A stretch of 64,000 nucleotides of DNA from Pedobacter polysacchareus (GCF_019802255.1 NZ_JAHYSS010000008.1:62001-126000); one strand, 5' to 3'. Shown: positions 34,969 to 45,115, numbered from the stretch's first letter. Notes: a model not told the origin generated them from the letters alone. Translations and numbers: made by a program.

Positions 34969-37900
34969 ATGAATGAGAAAACCAGTCCGCCGGTCAATAT
35001 CAATACATTCTTTACCAGCAGCAAGGCCTATTTTATAGGGGTCAATGAATATTCTTCTGCCGCCATCAGTAACCTGAACAGCCCGAGGAATGATATAGGG
35101 CGTCTCAAACAGGTGTTACAAGAAAAACATGGGTTTGTAGTGGAATCTATACCAGTGATGGGAAAAGACCCTAATGAGGGGGGAAATGAGAAAATTCAAG
35201 GTTGGATTGAAAACCCATTATATGATCCGGAAGATCATGAAATCCTGGATTTTCTGAAACATATTAAAGTGAAAAGAAGGGAGCGGATCCTAATATATAT
35301 TGCCTGCCATGGCATCGCGGTTAATGGGGATGGTGATCCTGAAGGTTACCTGCTGGCGAAAAATTCTGTTCCCGGCAACTGGGATACTTTTATAAAGATG
35401 AGTACGGTAATGCAGCAGTTAAATGTCCTGCAATCTGATCATTTACTGGTGATCCTGGACTGCTGTTATTCTGGTGCGTTTCGCTGGGCACAGCAAACCA
35501 GGGGCATCGGCTTGGAAGTCCCTAAAACTATCTATTACGAACGTTTCAGGCAATATGTTCAAAATAAAGCCTGGCAGGTAATGACTTCTGCGGCGCACGA
35601 TCAGCTGGCTTTAGACACCATGCGCCTGGGCAATAGAGAGGAAGCTGGAAAATCGCTTTCGCCATTTGCAGAAATACTGATTGATGCCCTGGAGAACGGC
35701 TCTGCCGACCTGAGTTATGGCAGTACCCCACCTGATGGGGTCATTACTGCCACAGAACTGATGTTCTTTATCAGAGAGCAGATTTTTGAACACCTCTATG
35801 AACGGAAAATCGCCGTTGATAAACAACAGATCCCCATGCTTTTTTCCCTTGGAGCAGCCAATAAAGGGGAATTTGTGTTTCTTTCTCCGCGACACCTTTC
35901 AAAGGGGAAGTTACAGCTTAAAAAGCAAACCAATGAAAATCCTTACAAAGGCCTGGATGCCTATACAGAAAACGACAGCGTTATCTTTTATGGGCGGGAA
36001 AGAGTGCTGGAAGGTTGGGAAGAAGGAGGTGTGGCCCGGCCAGGACTCAAAGAAGTCATCTCCAATCACCCATTAACCATCGTCACCGGCGCTTCGGGCT
36101 GTGGTAAAACTTCCCTGGTTAAAGCAGGAATCCTTTCTGTTTATAAAAAACATGGTCATCAGCTCAGGCCAGGAAAAACCCCTTATACCAGCCATGCAGA
36201 TTACCTGAGAGAAATAGAAAATGCTGCCGAACCAAAAATCTTACTCATAGATCAGTACGAGGAATTGATTACCGTATGTAATGATGAAAAGGAAAGAGAA
36301 GGTTTTGAACTGCTTATTCTCAACCTGATTAAAAATCATAAGGTGATCATTACCATTCGTTCCGATTTTGAAAGCCAGTTTAAAACTTCAAAGCTTTTTC
36401 AACTGGGGGACACTTTGAAAAGTCGGTTTCTGGTACCGCTGTTTTTAAGATCGGAGATCAGGGAAATTGTAGAACAGCCTGCTTTACAGGAGGTGTTGGA
36501 ATTTACCTCTATTACTGGTTCCCAGAAAGCCAATGAGGCTTTTATCAATAGAATTATAGACGATGCTTTTCAAAACCCGGGATCATTACCTTTACTTTCT
36601 CTCACTCTAAGTGAGCTTTATGAGCGTAAAGACGATCGAAAATTGCTGGAACTAGAATACAATAATTTTGGCGGTATCGGAGGAATTCTGGATGTCAAAG
36701 TAACCTCGGAATATGAAAAATTAACGACAGACGCAGCACGTACACTCTTCAAAAAGCTTATTTTTCGACTGATCTCCCTGGAAGGCGGCAAATTGGCGAA
36801 GCGCAGAATCTTTATCGAAGCAATAAACGATGTGCCTGATGAGCTGCAGTACCCCAGCGCAGCAGTAACACAAAAGATAAAAGAAATTGCCAGCTCATTG
36901 GTGTTCTACAGGCTGTTAAGCTCCGATACAGATGAAAATGGTCAGCGATTTATTGAACCGGTTCATGATGCTTTTTTGAGAACTTCCTTAATTCTCGGCT
37001 GGCTTAAAATAAGAGATCCATTACAGAAATTGAATAATGAAGATAAGATCAAATTGCTGTACCGCATCTCAGACATTTCAAAGATTTATAACAACAATAA
37101 AGGGGAAGATCGTAATGGTCATTTATGGGCAAAAGATCCCAGACTGGAGCTGGTGACAAAGGAGTTGCCCGATTATTTAAATGTGACCGAAAAAGTATTT
37201 ATTGACGATTCGATCAGGTTGAAAAGGAAATCAAATAAGACAGCAAAACTATTGGTTGCTGCAGCGTTGTTCGCCGCTTTCGGTACCGCGCTGTTTTTCT
37301 GGTTTCAAAAAGAACGCTTGCAGGATCAGGTGAACAAAACCGAAGCCTTAAATTTGCTGACGAAATCAGATACATTCACGCCCACAGAGGCGATCCGGCA
37401 GTTAGAATATGCTTATTCGCTGGACAGTAATTCCATTCCCCTTCAAGAAAAGCTGTCTGATTTATACGCTAAATCTGATCGGGAAATCGCCTTTTCTTAC
37501 AAAGAACTTTCCTTGGACAGACCCTTGCTGGACTATTATCCTATGGGCGGGAACGTATTGCTGAGGTATGGAAAGGAATGGATGGTACTGCTCGATTCGG
37601 CAGGTAAAACACTGCAAAGCCTTGGTGTAAATGGAGAAGTTTTGACCTCTGGAAACCAGCAGTTTGCTTCCTTTATTGATAAAAAGGGGCAGCGGCAGCT
37701 GCTGGATGCCTGGCGCAATATCCTCTGGCAATCTAAACTCGCATCAGGAAGAACTTATCCTGTTTTTTCTGCAGATGGGAAGTATTTACTGCTTTTAAGT
37801 TCGCCAGGAACTCGTATGGATGATGTTGCCAAGCTTGAAACGGTAACAGTGATAGATTTACAGAGTAAAAAGGAACGCCAGATCCCCATCAAAGGAGATC

Positions 37901-39591
37901 TGGATTTTCGTTACCAGGGCTATAAAAACGTGTATTATCTCCCGGAATCCGAGCAGCTATTATTGACTGCCAGGAAAAACGGCAAAGAAGGACACTTTAT
38001 TTTTGATCATAACGGAAAACTACAGAAAATCTACAATGCCAGTTTACTCAGCGTCAATTTAAATGCGCATAAAATACTCTTTGCTTTTCCGGATCGATTT
38101 GAAGTGCTAGACTATAAAAATAACAACACCCGCATCATCAGGGAGCTTAAGCCAGCAGGGGAAATCTGGGGCCAAATTTCCGACAATGGCGATAGATTAG
38201 CTATCGCTGCTGCAGGAAACTGCATGTGGCTGGACCTGAACAGAGATCATTTTTTTAAAAGAAATTCACTGGATATCTCAGAACAAATAGATTCCAGCCG
38301 CCTAACCAGGGATGGTAAATACCTGCTTTCTTTTACAGAAAAGTACTTAAACCGCCTGGATCTGCAATCTGGAGAGCAGATTCGGATCGCTTACTCACTG
38401 GCTCCACCGACAGAGGAATATCAGAGACCTGCTACGGTTAGCGCTTTATCTGGCGATAACTATTTGGTTTATAATGACAATAGTCAGGTGTTATTGGACA
38501 TTCAGACTGGACTGGCAAAAAAGATTTCCAACAACAATAAGCAGTCGAAGTTTGCAGGATATTCTGGTGATACTCTGATGTTCATTTCTCCAAATAACCG
38601 CCATCTTCACTGGGCTTTGAAAGACCAGTTCGGCTCTTGTCTTTCTGGCTTTGTGAATAGAGAAAATAACCCCCGACTAGAACTGTTAAAAGAGCGGAAT
38701 CAGTTGTTGGTACTCGGCGACCAGCCCAATGTGGGTATCGTGATCGACCTTAGGAATAATCGCATAGTAAACACCGTTCCTGAAGTACAAAATGCGGCAG
38801 CTTTCCAGTTAAAGGAGGATTCCAGGAAGTGGTACAAGGCCTCAGCTGATGGTGTCATCTTTTATAAAAAGCCAGACCGAGCCGTATTTTATAACTTGAG
38901 AAATAAGGTGGAAACAGCACGTGAAGACCTAAGGAATTGGGCCATTCATTATTCTAAAAAATACGGAAAGGCCATCGCAGTTCCTGAAATAAACAGAGGA
39001 GTGTTTATTGACCTGAATTTCAATAACCGATTGCAGCCCATACGGTTTATAGCAAGGCATAAGTATTGTTTCTTCTATGAAAATGGATTTATGGTCGCGA
39101 GTAATGATAGTGTCAGCTGCTTCAAATACCTGTCCTTAAACCCGATATTTCTCGAAGAAAAGCGCATTAAAATCCCCGGAAATCCTGGCCAAAACAGAAC
39201 GGTATTTAATGATTTGTATAACGACAGTACCATGATTCGATTTAACAGTGACTCCCTCACTTTTCAAACTATTGTCGGAAAGAAGCTCTGGACACGCCGA
39301 TCTGCGAACAAAAAAATCGACAGTATTTTTTATATGGGAGCGCAGCATCTGGCAGTGAGTACCTCTAATAAAAATGGAAAAACAATAGCAGTTTTGGATA
39401 GAAATGGGGTAGTAGTGACCAAGCTTAATTTCTATGGAACCATGCCCAGAAGTTTACGATATGATGAGCCAGGTGGAAGACTTTACTACCTCAAAGACGA
39501 TCGATTATTTGTGAATTATACACATAAAGCGGTATTAATGGCCATCAGAGATAGCCGCTTACCTCCATTAACGGGAAAACGACAAGAATAA
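34969..39591 (+). CDS. Caspase-like protease / STAND ATPase / TM / beta-repeat sensor protein
   Basis: 1540 aa. (1) Peptidase C14 caspase domain about 15-305: catalytic His114 (YIACHG) and Cys166 (LDCCYSG). (2) STAND NTPase of the nSTAND1 kind, opened by NPYKGLDAYTENDSVIFYGRE (about 324-344); Walker A GASGCGKTS at 374-382, Walker B ILLIDQYEEL at 424-433; helical part to about 740. (3) One TM helix about 760-779. (4) A 740-residue C-terminal region of short beta-strands resembling a propeller. A protease joined to a STAND switch and a repeat sensor is the plan of NLR-like immune proteins; the TM helix suggests that sensor and protease lie on opposite sides of the inner membrane (inference). 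First of three closely spaced genes (22 bp to the next). Confidence 0.85.
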   Translation: MNEKTSPPVNINTFFTSSKAYFIGVNEYSSAAISNLNSPRNDIGRLKQVLQEKHGFVVESIPVMGKDPNEGGNEKIQGWIENPLYDPEDHEILDFLKHIKVKRRERILIYIACHGIAVNGDGDPEGYLLAKNSVPGNWDTFIKMSTVMQQLNVLQSDHLLVILDCCYSGAFRWAQQTRGIGLEVPKTIYYERFRQYVQNKAWQVMTSAAHDQLALDTMRLGNREEAGKSLSPFAEILIDALENGSADLSYGSTPPDGVITATELMFFIREQIFEHLYERKIAVDKQQIPMLFSLGAANKGEFVFLSPRHLSKGKLQLKKQTNENPYKGLDAYTENDSVIFYGRERVLEGWEEGGVARPGLKEVISNHPLTIVTGASGCGKTSLVKAGILSVYKKHGHQLRPGKTPYTSHADYLREIENAAEPKILLIDQYEELITVCNDEKEREGFELLILNLIKNHKVIITIRSDFESQFKTSKLFQLGDTLKSRFLVPLFLRSEIREIVEQPALQEVLEFTSITGSQKANEAFINRIIDDAFQNPGSLPLLSLTLSELYERKDDRKLLELEYNNFGGIGGILDVKVTSEYEKLTTDAARTLFKKLIFRLISLEGGKLAKRRIFIEAINDVPDELQYPSAAVTQKIKEIASSLVFYRLLSSDTDENGQRFIEPVHDAFLRTSLILGWLKIRDPLQKLNNEDKIKLLYRISDISKIYNNNKGEDRNGHLWAKDPRLELVTKELPDYLNVTEKVFIDDSIRLKRKSNKTAKLLVAAALFAAFGTALFFWFQKERLQDQVNKTEALNLLTKSDTFTPTEAIRQLEYAYSLDSNSIPLQEKLSDLYAKSDREIAFSYKELSLDRPLLDYYPMGGNVLLRYGKEWMVLLDSAGKTLQSLGVNGEVLTSGNQQFASFIDKKGQRQLLDAWRNILWQSKLASGRTYPVFSADGKYLLLLSSPGTRMDDVAKLETVTVIDLQSKKERQIPIKGDLDFRYQGYKNVYYLPESEQLLLTARKNGKEGHFIFDHNGKLQKIYNASLLSVNLNAHKILFAFPDRFEVLDYKNNNTRIIRELKPAGEIWGQISDNGDRLAIAAAGNCMWLDLNRDHFFKRNSLDISEQIDSSRLTRDGKYLLSFTEKYLNRLDLQSGEQIRIAYSLAPPTEEYQRPATVSALSGDNYLVYNDNSQVLLDIQTGLAKKISNNNKQSKFAGYSGDTLMFISPNNRHLHWALKDQFGSCLSGFVNRENNPRLELLKERNQLLVLGDQPNVGIVIDLRNNRIVNTVPEVQNAAAFQLKEDSRKWYKASADGVIFYKKPDRAVFYNLRNKVETAREDLRNWAIHYSKKYGKAIAVPEINRGVFIDLNFNNRLQPIRFIARHKYCFFYENGFMVASNDSVSCFKYLSLNPIFLEEKRIKIPGNPGQNRTVFNDLYNDSTMIRFNSDSLTFQTIVGKKLWTRRSANKKIDSIFYMGAQHLAVSTSNKNGKTIAVLDRNGVVVTKLNFYGTMPRSLRYDEPGGRLYYLKDDRLFVNYTHKAVLMAIRDSRLPPLTGKRQE

Positions 39592-39613
39592 TTTAACCTT
39601 AAAATAGATCATT

Positions 39614-40384
39614 ATGGCAACACCTTACAAATTTTACATGAAACACATGAATGCCAAAACTGGTTACAGAGCAACCTGGGATCCAGGCAAACCTTTGGAA
39701 ATTGGCATGATTGGCAAATTGGATGGTTCCGGTGTGTTTACCGTTTACTCTTCTTTGAAAGCGGAAGGCATTACACCCGAAATAAAAGCAGATCCTTCAG
39801 CCTCAGACCTGGATTATACCTCCAGCGATAAGGTTTCTATCGGCATCAAGCTTTCCGGATCTGCACCTACAGTGGGCAGTGCATTGACTGCCGCAGATGC
39901 TGGATTTGAGATTAAATTTACCGGTGAAGAAGGGGTGGTCTTTAAAATTTCCGGATATAAGACTCTTCAGATTGTGAATTTAAAAGAGATTGAATCGCAA
40001 ATTAAAGAGAAGTATCAAAACAGCAACTGGGATAAAAACTGGCTGGTAGTCACAGAATTAATTCAGGCAGATGCGGCCACCATCATTATCTCCAATAGTA
40101 AAAACGGAAGTCTGGATCTGAAGGCAAAGGCCGGAGTAGCCGCAGGTGATTTAAAGCTGACAGATGCAGCTTTAGGTCTTTCTGTAGCCAGAGAAAGTGG
40201 AAGCACCCTGAAATTTTTAACGCAAAACGGGCTCACACCACTCTATAATGTGATGGGGTTGGTACATCCGCTATTTGGTTCAGAAAAGCTGGAAAAAAGA
40301 AGTATCGCCGAAATTCTAGAGCAAGAACCGTTTAAAGTTCAGGGCTTTCTAGATGAAGAATTAAAGCAATTGGAAGATCAATAA
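39614..40384 (+). CDS. Putative gasdermin-like protein between two caspase genes
   Basis: 256 aa, no cysteine, no signal peptide, no obvious TM helix; beta-rich with a charged C-terminal tail (about 222-256). I do not recognise the whole protein with certainty, but it carries gasdermin N-domain landmarks. NWLVVTELIQ at 142-151 lines up with the human GSDMD stretch NVYVVTEVLQ, and SGSTLKF (195-201) with GSDMD SGSTLAF. The distance from VVTE to the end of SGSTL is 55 residues here and 56 in GSDMD as I remember it, and the preceding TL...helix segment also agrees in length. Bacterial gasdermins are about this size and are encoded beside caspase-like proteases that release their pore-forming part. 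Against: the N-terminal palmitoylated Cys of described bacterial gasdermins is missing. Spacing to the next gene is 9 bp. Confidence 0.55.
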   Translation: MATPYKFYMKHMNAKTGYRATWDPGKPLEIGMIGKLDGSGVFTVYSSLKAEGITPEIKADPSASDLDYTSSDKVSIGIKLSGSAPTVGSALTAADAGFEIKFTGEEGVVFKISGYKTLQIVNLKEIESQIKEKYQNSNWDKNWLVVTELIQADAATIIISNSKNGSLDLKAKAGVAAGDLKLTDAALGLSVARESGSTLKFLTQNGLTPLYNVMGLVHPLFGSEKLEKRSIAEILEQEPFKVQGFLDEELKQLEDQ

Positions 40385-40393
40385 AAAAGAACC

Positions 40394-43300
40394 ATGGCCA
40401 TTTACGCAGTATTGATCGGTATTAATGGGTATCCGGTGCAACCTTTGTCGGGATGTATCCAGGATATCATCGCTGTTGAAGAGTATTTAAAACATTTCGC
40501 TCAGCAGAATAATCAGCAGTTGTTCGTCAGCAAACTAACGGATCAGGAAAGAACGCAGCCAACACGGAGTAACTTCCTGAAAAGCTTTGAGTTTTTTGAA
40601 CCCGCTGCCGCTGGAGATTTCTGCCTCTTTTATTACAGTGGTCATGGTTCTTTTACCCTTGCCCCAAAAGAATTCTGGACAGAATCTGATGGCTATAATG
40701 AGTCATTTGTTTGTATCGATAGTCGGGTGGGCAATGGGAGGGATGTCACGGATAAGGAATTTAGTTTCCTTGCCTGGAAAACATTTAAGAACAAACCAGA
40801 AGTGACCTTTCTTGCTTTTACCGACTGCTGCCATTCAGGAACAATTGTAAAGGCTTTTGAAAACAATTCTGAACTCAAGTCGAGGATGATGCCGCCATCT
40901 ACTGCCGCTGCCCTAATAGAAGATTATTATGGGTATGGAGAACTGGTGGATGCTGAACCCGGCTACCTTATTTCTGATGATCAGCAACGGATTACTGTGA
41001 AACAAAGTAAAAACATCCATTTTGCAGCTTCCAGGGATGATCAGACTTCTAAAGAGCTGGTTATAGATGGTTTAAACAGAGGAGTCTTTACTTATTCTCT
41101 GTTGAAAACATTGTACAAATATGATGGACTGATCAGTTATAAAAACCTAATTGACCATGTTTCTGTCCTGGTGGGCAATATTGTGAGCAATCAGGAACCT
41201 CAGCTGAGTTTTAACGGAACTTGGCCAGGCTCCGAAAAAGAGCATTTGTTTTTATCACAAACAAATGCTGCCGCCAATCCCTTGTATGCGGTATATTATG
41301 ATGCGGAGCTGGGCAGCTGGTGCATTAAAGCGGGGCGTCTGAATGATGTAAATCCAGGCGATATAGTCGTTGTGGATGGACTTTGCGAAACCGCTGTCAC
41401 TGGCGCAATTTCAGCTGATATTTCCACGATTAAAAGTAAACTGGAACTGGGGAGTAAAGATCAGATACATACTGCAGCTGTTAAGAGACTGCGTATGCCA
41501 GCCTTCAGTTTGTCATTTGCCCCAGATTTGGATCAGGCCTTGCAAACGCTATTGAAAACTACGGCCGGAAATAGAGATTCTATATATTTCCAGCTGAGTG
41601 ATCAGACTGGGCAGTATTTTATTCATCAAAGCAAAGGAGAGGTATATCTGGCTTTGCCGGATTCCAATATTCCGGTATTTAAGCCGTTGCAGATTAACAA
41701 TGAGGTAACAGCAAATATTTTCTTTCAGAAAGTAGAAGCGGTCAGTAAATGGACACAGCTAAAAATGCTCGATAATCCTACTACCTCTTTTAGTTCCGAT
41801 ACTTACCAGCTAACGCTTTACCGGAATATATTGCCCTTTAATTCCGAGCTGGATAATTTTGAAAAGATACCGATTAAAGCGATCAATGATTTCCCTTACA
41901 AAAGAAAAGATCAGGATTGGGGAGAACCGGCTTTTCGATTAAGCATCAGCAATAACAGCCCGGGGCCGCTTTGGTTTTGCTGTACTTACCTTGGGGTAGA
42001 TTATAGCGTCACTCAAATCTCTGAAGCCATCACAGTAGGCGCGGGGAGAACCGCATGGCTGACTTTCAATATGGGTGCTGTGCCAACCGATGTGATTCCA
42101 CTGCACCTCCAGGATAAGTTCATGGAACTAGGCTATCAGCAGATCACAGAGTATCTAAAAGTTTTCGTTTCCACAGATAAAATTGACTTAGGGATTTATG
42201 ATGTCGAAGGGATTGAATTGGCACAGCAAATGCAAGAGGGACAGGAGTTCGAGATCAACTCCAGGGGCTTTGGCAGTCAAATACTGAAGACATTACCTCT
42301 GAACGACTGGAAAACCGAGCTCATTGGTTTTTGTATTTCCAGGCCATTACAGGAAGTCCCTTTGTCGGCGGATCAAATTACCCAAATCAATGGACTCAAA
42401 ATTGAAAACCCGGCTAAACTCGAAGCAAAAGTTAAGCTCAGCAGTTCTTCTTTTGTTTTCAAATCTGCAGAGAAAGGGATCGCTTCAGATCTGCTCAGAA
42501 AAAATTCGAATACTGCGCCTTTTGATTTGCTTTTTGCTACTGGAACGGGAAATGTACTTGATGCACTGGAGCTAACGGAAGTCCAAAATCCAGAAGTGGT
42601 TAATACAGAAAATCCCCTGATCATTGTACCGGATAAAACCAGATCCATGGCCGAAGAACGTGTGGTTCCGGTAGGATTTGATACGGAATTTGGCTTATAT
42701 TATCCTGTAGGATATACCAATAATCAGGGGAATATTGTAGTGGATACTTTGCCCTCACAAACAGGTGCAGATCCGCTGGTTACCGATAAAAGTCTGTTCG
42801 GATCGATTAAGATTTATTTTCAAAAGGTAATTGGAGATACTTTGGGATTCGGTTATAATTATCCGCGTCTGGCAGTAGCAATGGTCAGCAAATCCGGGGA
42901 AGTGACCTATCATGTTGAAGAGGTAGCTGATCAGGTCGCGGCTGCTGAAAATATCCTGCTATTTATCCATGGCATTATCGGAGATACAGAAGGCATGCTG
43001 AAAAGTGTTCATTTTACAAGATCAGATGGCAGTAAATTATCGGATGCTTTTGACTTGATAATGGCCTTTGATTATGAAAATTTAAATACACCGCTCGAAG
43101 ATACTGCTGCTTTACTTAAAAGTAGGTTAAATGAAGCTGGCATTAAACCAGGCGATCATAAACGGCTAACGATAGTCGCCCATTCTATGGGTGGCCTGCT
43201 GAGCCGTTACTTTATTGAAAAACTGGATGGCGACCAGGTGGTAGATCATCTGGTGATGCTGGGAACGCCAAATAATGGCACCCCGTGGGCCGATGTGAGG

Positions 43301-43762
43301 GATATGGCAGAGGTGCTGCTGACTTACGCCATGAACGGTGCCGCATTTTTGAAGCCTTGGATGTTCCTGCTTTCAGGAGTAGGGAAATTGCTGAATGGCG
43401 TTCAGCATACCCTCAAACAAATGGATGCGGAAAGTGAATTTTACCGACATCTAAACAGCGGAGCCAGTCCAAAAATTCCCTATACGATCATTGCTGGAGA
43501 CACCCGGTTAATTGTTCCTGATTTCGATAAGATTGCCAGCGGAATAGGGAAGCTGTTTGCCCGGATCAAGACCCGTGGGGTCTATGATTCTTTAGACGTA
43601 TTGCTGTTTAGAAAGCCCAACGATATTGCGGTTACTGATGAAAGTATCAGCGTATTGGAAGGAGCGGAGGCTTGGGCGGAACACAAACCGACATTACATA
43701 CCGTAGCATGTGATCATTTGAATTACTTTTTAACAAAAGAAGCGCTGGACATCATCCGTTAA
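40394..43762 (+). CDS. Caspase-like protease fused to an alpha/beta-hydrolase (lipase-like)
   Basis: 1122 aa. N-terminal caspase domain about 1-290: catalytic His84 (YSGHG) and Cys146 (DCCHSG). Middle about 290-850: beta-rich, unrecognised. C-terminal alpha/beta-hydrolase about 850-1122: oxyanion region FIHGIIGD (857-864), nucleophile Ser931 in AHSMGG, LGTPNNGTP, and His1108 in ACDHLNYF. The hydrolase resembles PGAP1/lipase-type enzymes, so membrane lipid is a plausible substrate. Possible role: effector protease plus membrane-damaging esterase in the same suicide module as the two upstream genes. The cassette ends at a bidirectional terminator. Confidence 0.85.
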   Translation: MAIYAVLIGINGYPVQPLSGCIQDIIAVEEYLKHFAQQNNQQLFVSKLTDQERTQPTRSNFLKSFEFFEPAAAGDFCLFYYSGHGSFTLAPKEFWTESDGYNESFVCIDSRVGNGRDVTDKEFSFLAWKTFKNKPEVTFLAFTDCCHSGTIVKAFENNSELKSRMMPPSTAAALIEDYYGYGELVDAEPGYLISDDQQRITVKQSKNIHFAASRDDQTSKELVIDGLNRGVFTYSLLKTLYKYDGLISYKNLIDHVSVLVGNIVSNQEPQLSFNGTWPGSEKEHLFLSQTNAAANPLYAVYYDAELGSWCIKAGRLNDVNPGDIVVVDGLCETAVTGAISADISTIKSKLELGSKDQIHTAAVKRLRMPAFSLSFAPDLDQALQTLLKTTAGNRDSIYFQLSDQTGQYFIHQSKGEVYLALPDSNIPVFKPLQINNEVTANIFFQKVEAVSKWTQLKMLDNPTTSFSSDTYQLTLYRNILPFNSELDNFEKIPIKAINDFPYKRKDQDWGEPAFRLSISNNSPGPLWFCCTYLGVDYSVTQISEAITVGAGRTAWLTFNMGAVPTDVIPLHLQDKFMELGYQQITEYLKVFVSTDKIDLGIYDVEGIELAQQMQEGQEFEINSRGFGSQILKTLPLNDWKTELIGFCISRPLQEVPLSADQITQINGLKIENPAKLEAKVKLSSSSFVFKSAEKGIASDLLRKNSNTAPFDLLFATGTGNVLDALELTEVQNPEVVNTENPLIIVPDKTRSMAEERVVPVGFDTEFGLYYPVGYTNNQGNIVVDTLPSQTGADPLVTDKSLFGSIKIYFQKVIGDTLGFGYNYPRLAVAMVSKSGEVTYHVEEVADQVAAAENILLFIHGIIGDTEGMLKSVHFTRSDGSKLSDAFDLIMAFDYENLNTPLEDTAALLKSRLNEAGIKPGDHKRLTIVAHSMGGLLSRYFIEKLDGDQVVDHLVMLGTPNNGTPWADVRDMAEVLLTYAMNGAAFLKPWMFLLSGVGKLLNGVQHTLKQMDAESEFYRHLNSGASPKIPYTIIAGDTRLIVPDFDKIASGIGKLFARIKTRGVYDSLDVLLFRKPNDIAVTDESISVLEGAEAWAEHKPTLHTVACDHLNYFLTKEALDIIR

Positions 43763-43816
43763 TTTATCCTGGAATGATAAGCTCAGCATTCCAAAGAATA
43801 ACATGCTTGTAAACAC

Positions 43817-43844
43817 AAAAGCCTCAGATTTATCTGAGGCTTTT
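43817..43844. terminator. Bidirectional terminator
   Basis: 12-bp stem (43817-43828 with 43833-43844), loop TTTA, A and T runs on both sides; lies between convergent genes. Confidence 0.85.
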
Positions 43845-43863
43845 TATTTTTTCATTAAACCAA

Positions 43864-44184
43864 TTAATTGGTCTCTTTTGTAATGTTAATGGTTTTTTCC
43901 ATCACACTTACAAGTGTATCTCTATATAGAATGAAAGTCGACTGACGAGCCTCATCTGTTTCACTTTCTTTAACTGCTTTTCTGCTTTCTTTGATTTGTT
44001 GTAACTCGTTGGTATATAAATCCATAAACAATTCAGGCTCTTTGTTTTTTAGAATCCTGATGGTATGCGAGTATTTTTCATGGCTGTCAACGAGAATAGC
44101 GAAGTTTTTCTCATTATAAATATCCAGACCAACAATTTTTCCTGATAGCTTCTCCAGCTTTCCTCTTTCTTTTGCGTAACCCAT
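43864..44184 (-). CDS. Hypothetical protein, charged, about 106 aa
   Basis: Begins MGYAKERGKLEKLSGKIVGLDIYNEKN at ATG 44184; the frame goes back to a GTG at 44193. Predicted as a short beta segment followed by a long charged helix (LYTNELQQIKESRKAVKESETDEARQ). No signal peptide. Convergent with the caspase cassette and sharing its terminator. I do not recognise the family; amino-acid use looks like a real protein. Confidence 0.55.
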   Translation of the reverse strand: MGYAKERGKLEKLSGKIVGLDIYNEKNFAILVDSHEKYSHTIRILKNKEPELFMDLYTNELQQIKESRKAVKESETDEARQSTFILYRDTLVSVMEKTINITKETN

Positions 44185-44349
44185 AATTGCCACGAATATA
44201 CCAGTTTTGTGGAAGATTATATAATTCCTTTATTTTTTTACGCGTTCAGACGTCTTTGGCAAGCAAAAGGACTTATCCCGAATGTAATATCCCGGAGAAA
44301 TAGCGGAATAAAACATTGCGCTTTTTGTTAAAATAAGTTAAAAGATTTT

Positions 44350-45054
44350 ATGCGCGCTCAATTTTTCTTTTTTCTCTGCCTTTCTTTTCTTTTGACAAGC
44401 TCCGTACTGGCGCAGGAAATTAAAGGGACAGTTGCAGATCGAGATACGCTGGAATTACAGGAATATGTGGAAATATTCAATATCAGCAACCACCAAAAAA
44501 CAATCAGCAACAAGAAAGGGGAGTTTAAGATTCCTGCAATGCCAAATGATGTCTTAGTTTTTATGCAGCCTGGTTACCGGATAGATACTTTGTTTCTAGT
44601 CAATTTAAAACCAGTTAGGCGATATTTACAGCAGAATAAATACGATTTACAGACCATAGAAATCAAAGGAACAGCCTTTAATCCGGAACAGGAATATGCG
44701 GATGCCTATCGCGCTGCGAAAGCTTTTGTTTTCAATGTGAACCGCCCACTGTCGTTCAGCCCTTTAACTTATTTCAGTAAAAAAGGAAGGTATGCCAGGA
44801 AATTTGTACGCCGGATGAAAAAAGAACCGAATGAAAGAGCGATTGACCAGCGTTTCAATAATTTTTCGGTGAAAGCAATTTGCCCATTGGAAGGTGCAGA
44901 GCTGGATGGCTTTATGGTCATGTACAGGCCAACCTTTAAAGCCCTGGAAAAGATGGGCCATGATGAACTGAAATTATACATTATGGATGCCTACAAAGAA
45001 TTCAAACAGCTTCCGGAAGCACAGAAAAAACTGCCTAGTTTAAAATACAGGTAG
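44350..45054 (+). CDS. Exported carboxypeptidase-regulatory-like domain protein
   Basis: 234 aa. Signal peptide ending SSVLAQ, then a CarboxypepD_reg-like beta-sandwich (EIKGTVADRDTLELQEYVEIFNI, NKKGEFKIPAM, VLVFMQPGYRIDTL; about 23-105) and a helical C-terminal half rich in Lys/Arg. Such proteins occur widely in Bacteroidota envelopes, often of unknown function. About 130 bp before the DyP-GRE gene; co-transcription is unlikely because a hairpin lies between. Confidence 0.7.
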   Translation: MRAQFFFFLCLSFLLTSSVLAQEIKGTVADRDTLELQEYVEIFNISNHQKTISNKKGEFKIPAMPNDVLVFMQPGYRIDTLFLVNLKPVRRYLQQNKYDLQTIEIKGTAFNPEQEYADAYRAAKAFVFNVNRPLSFSPLTYFSKKGRYARKFVRRMKKEPNERAIDQRFNNFSVKAICPLEGAELDGFMVMYRPTFKALEKMGHDELKLYIMDAYKEFKQLPEAQKKLPSLKYR

Positions 45055-45115
45055 ATCTACTTGTTTTTAAAACACAGTAGTGGTATCCGTTTTTTTAGGG
45101 AAAATAATGATTAAT

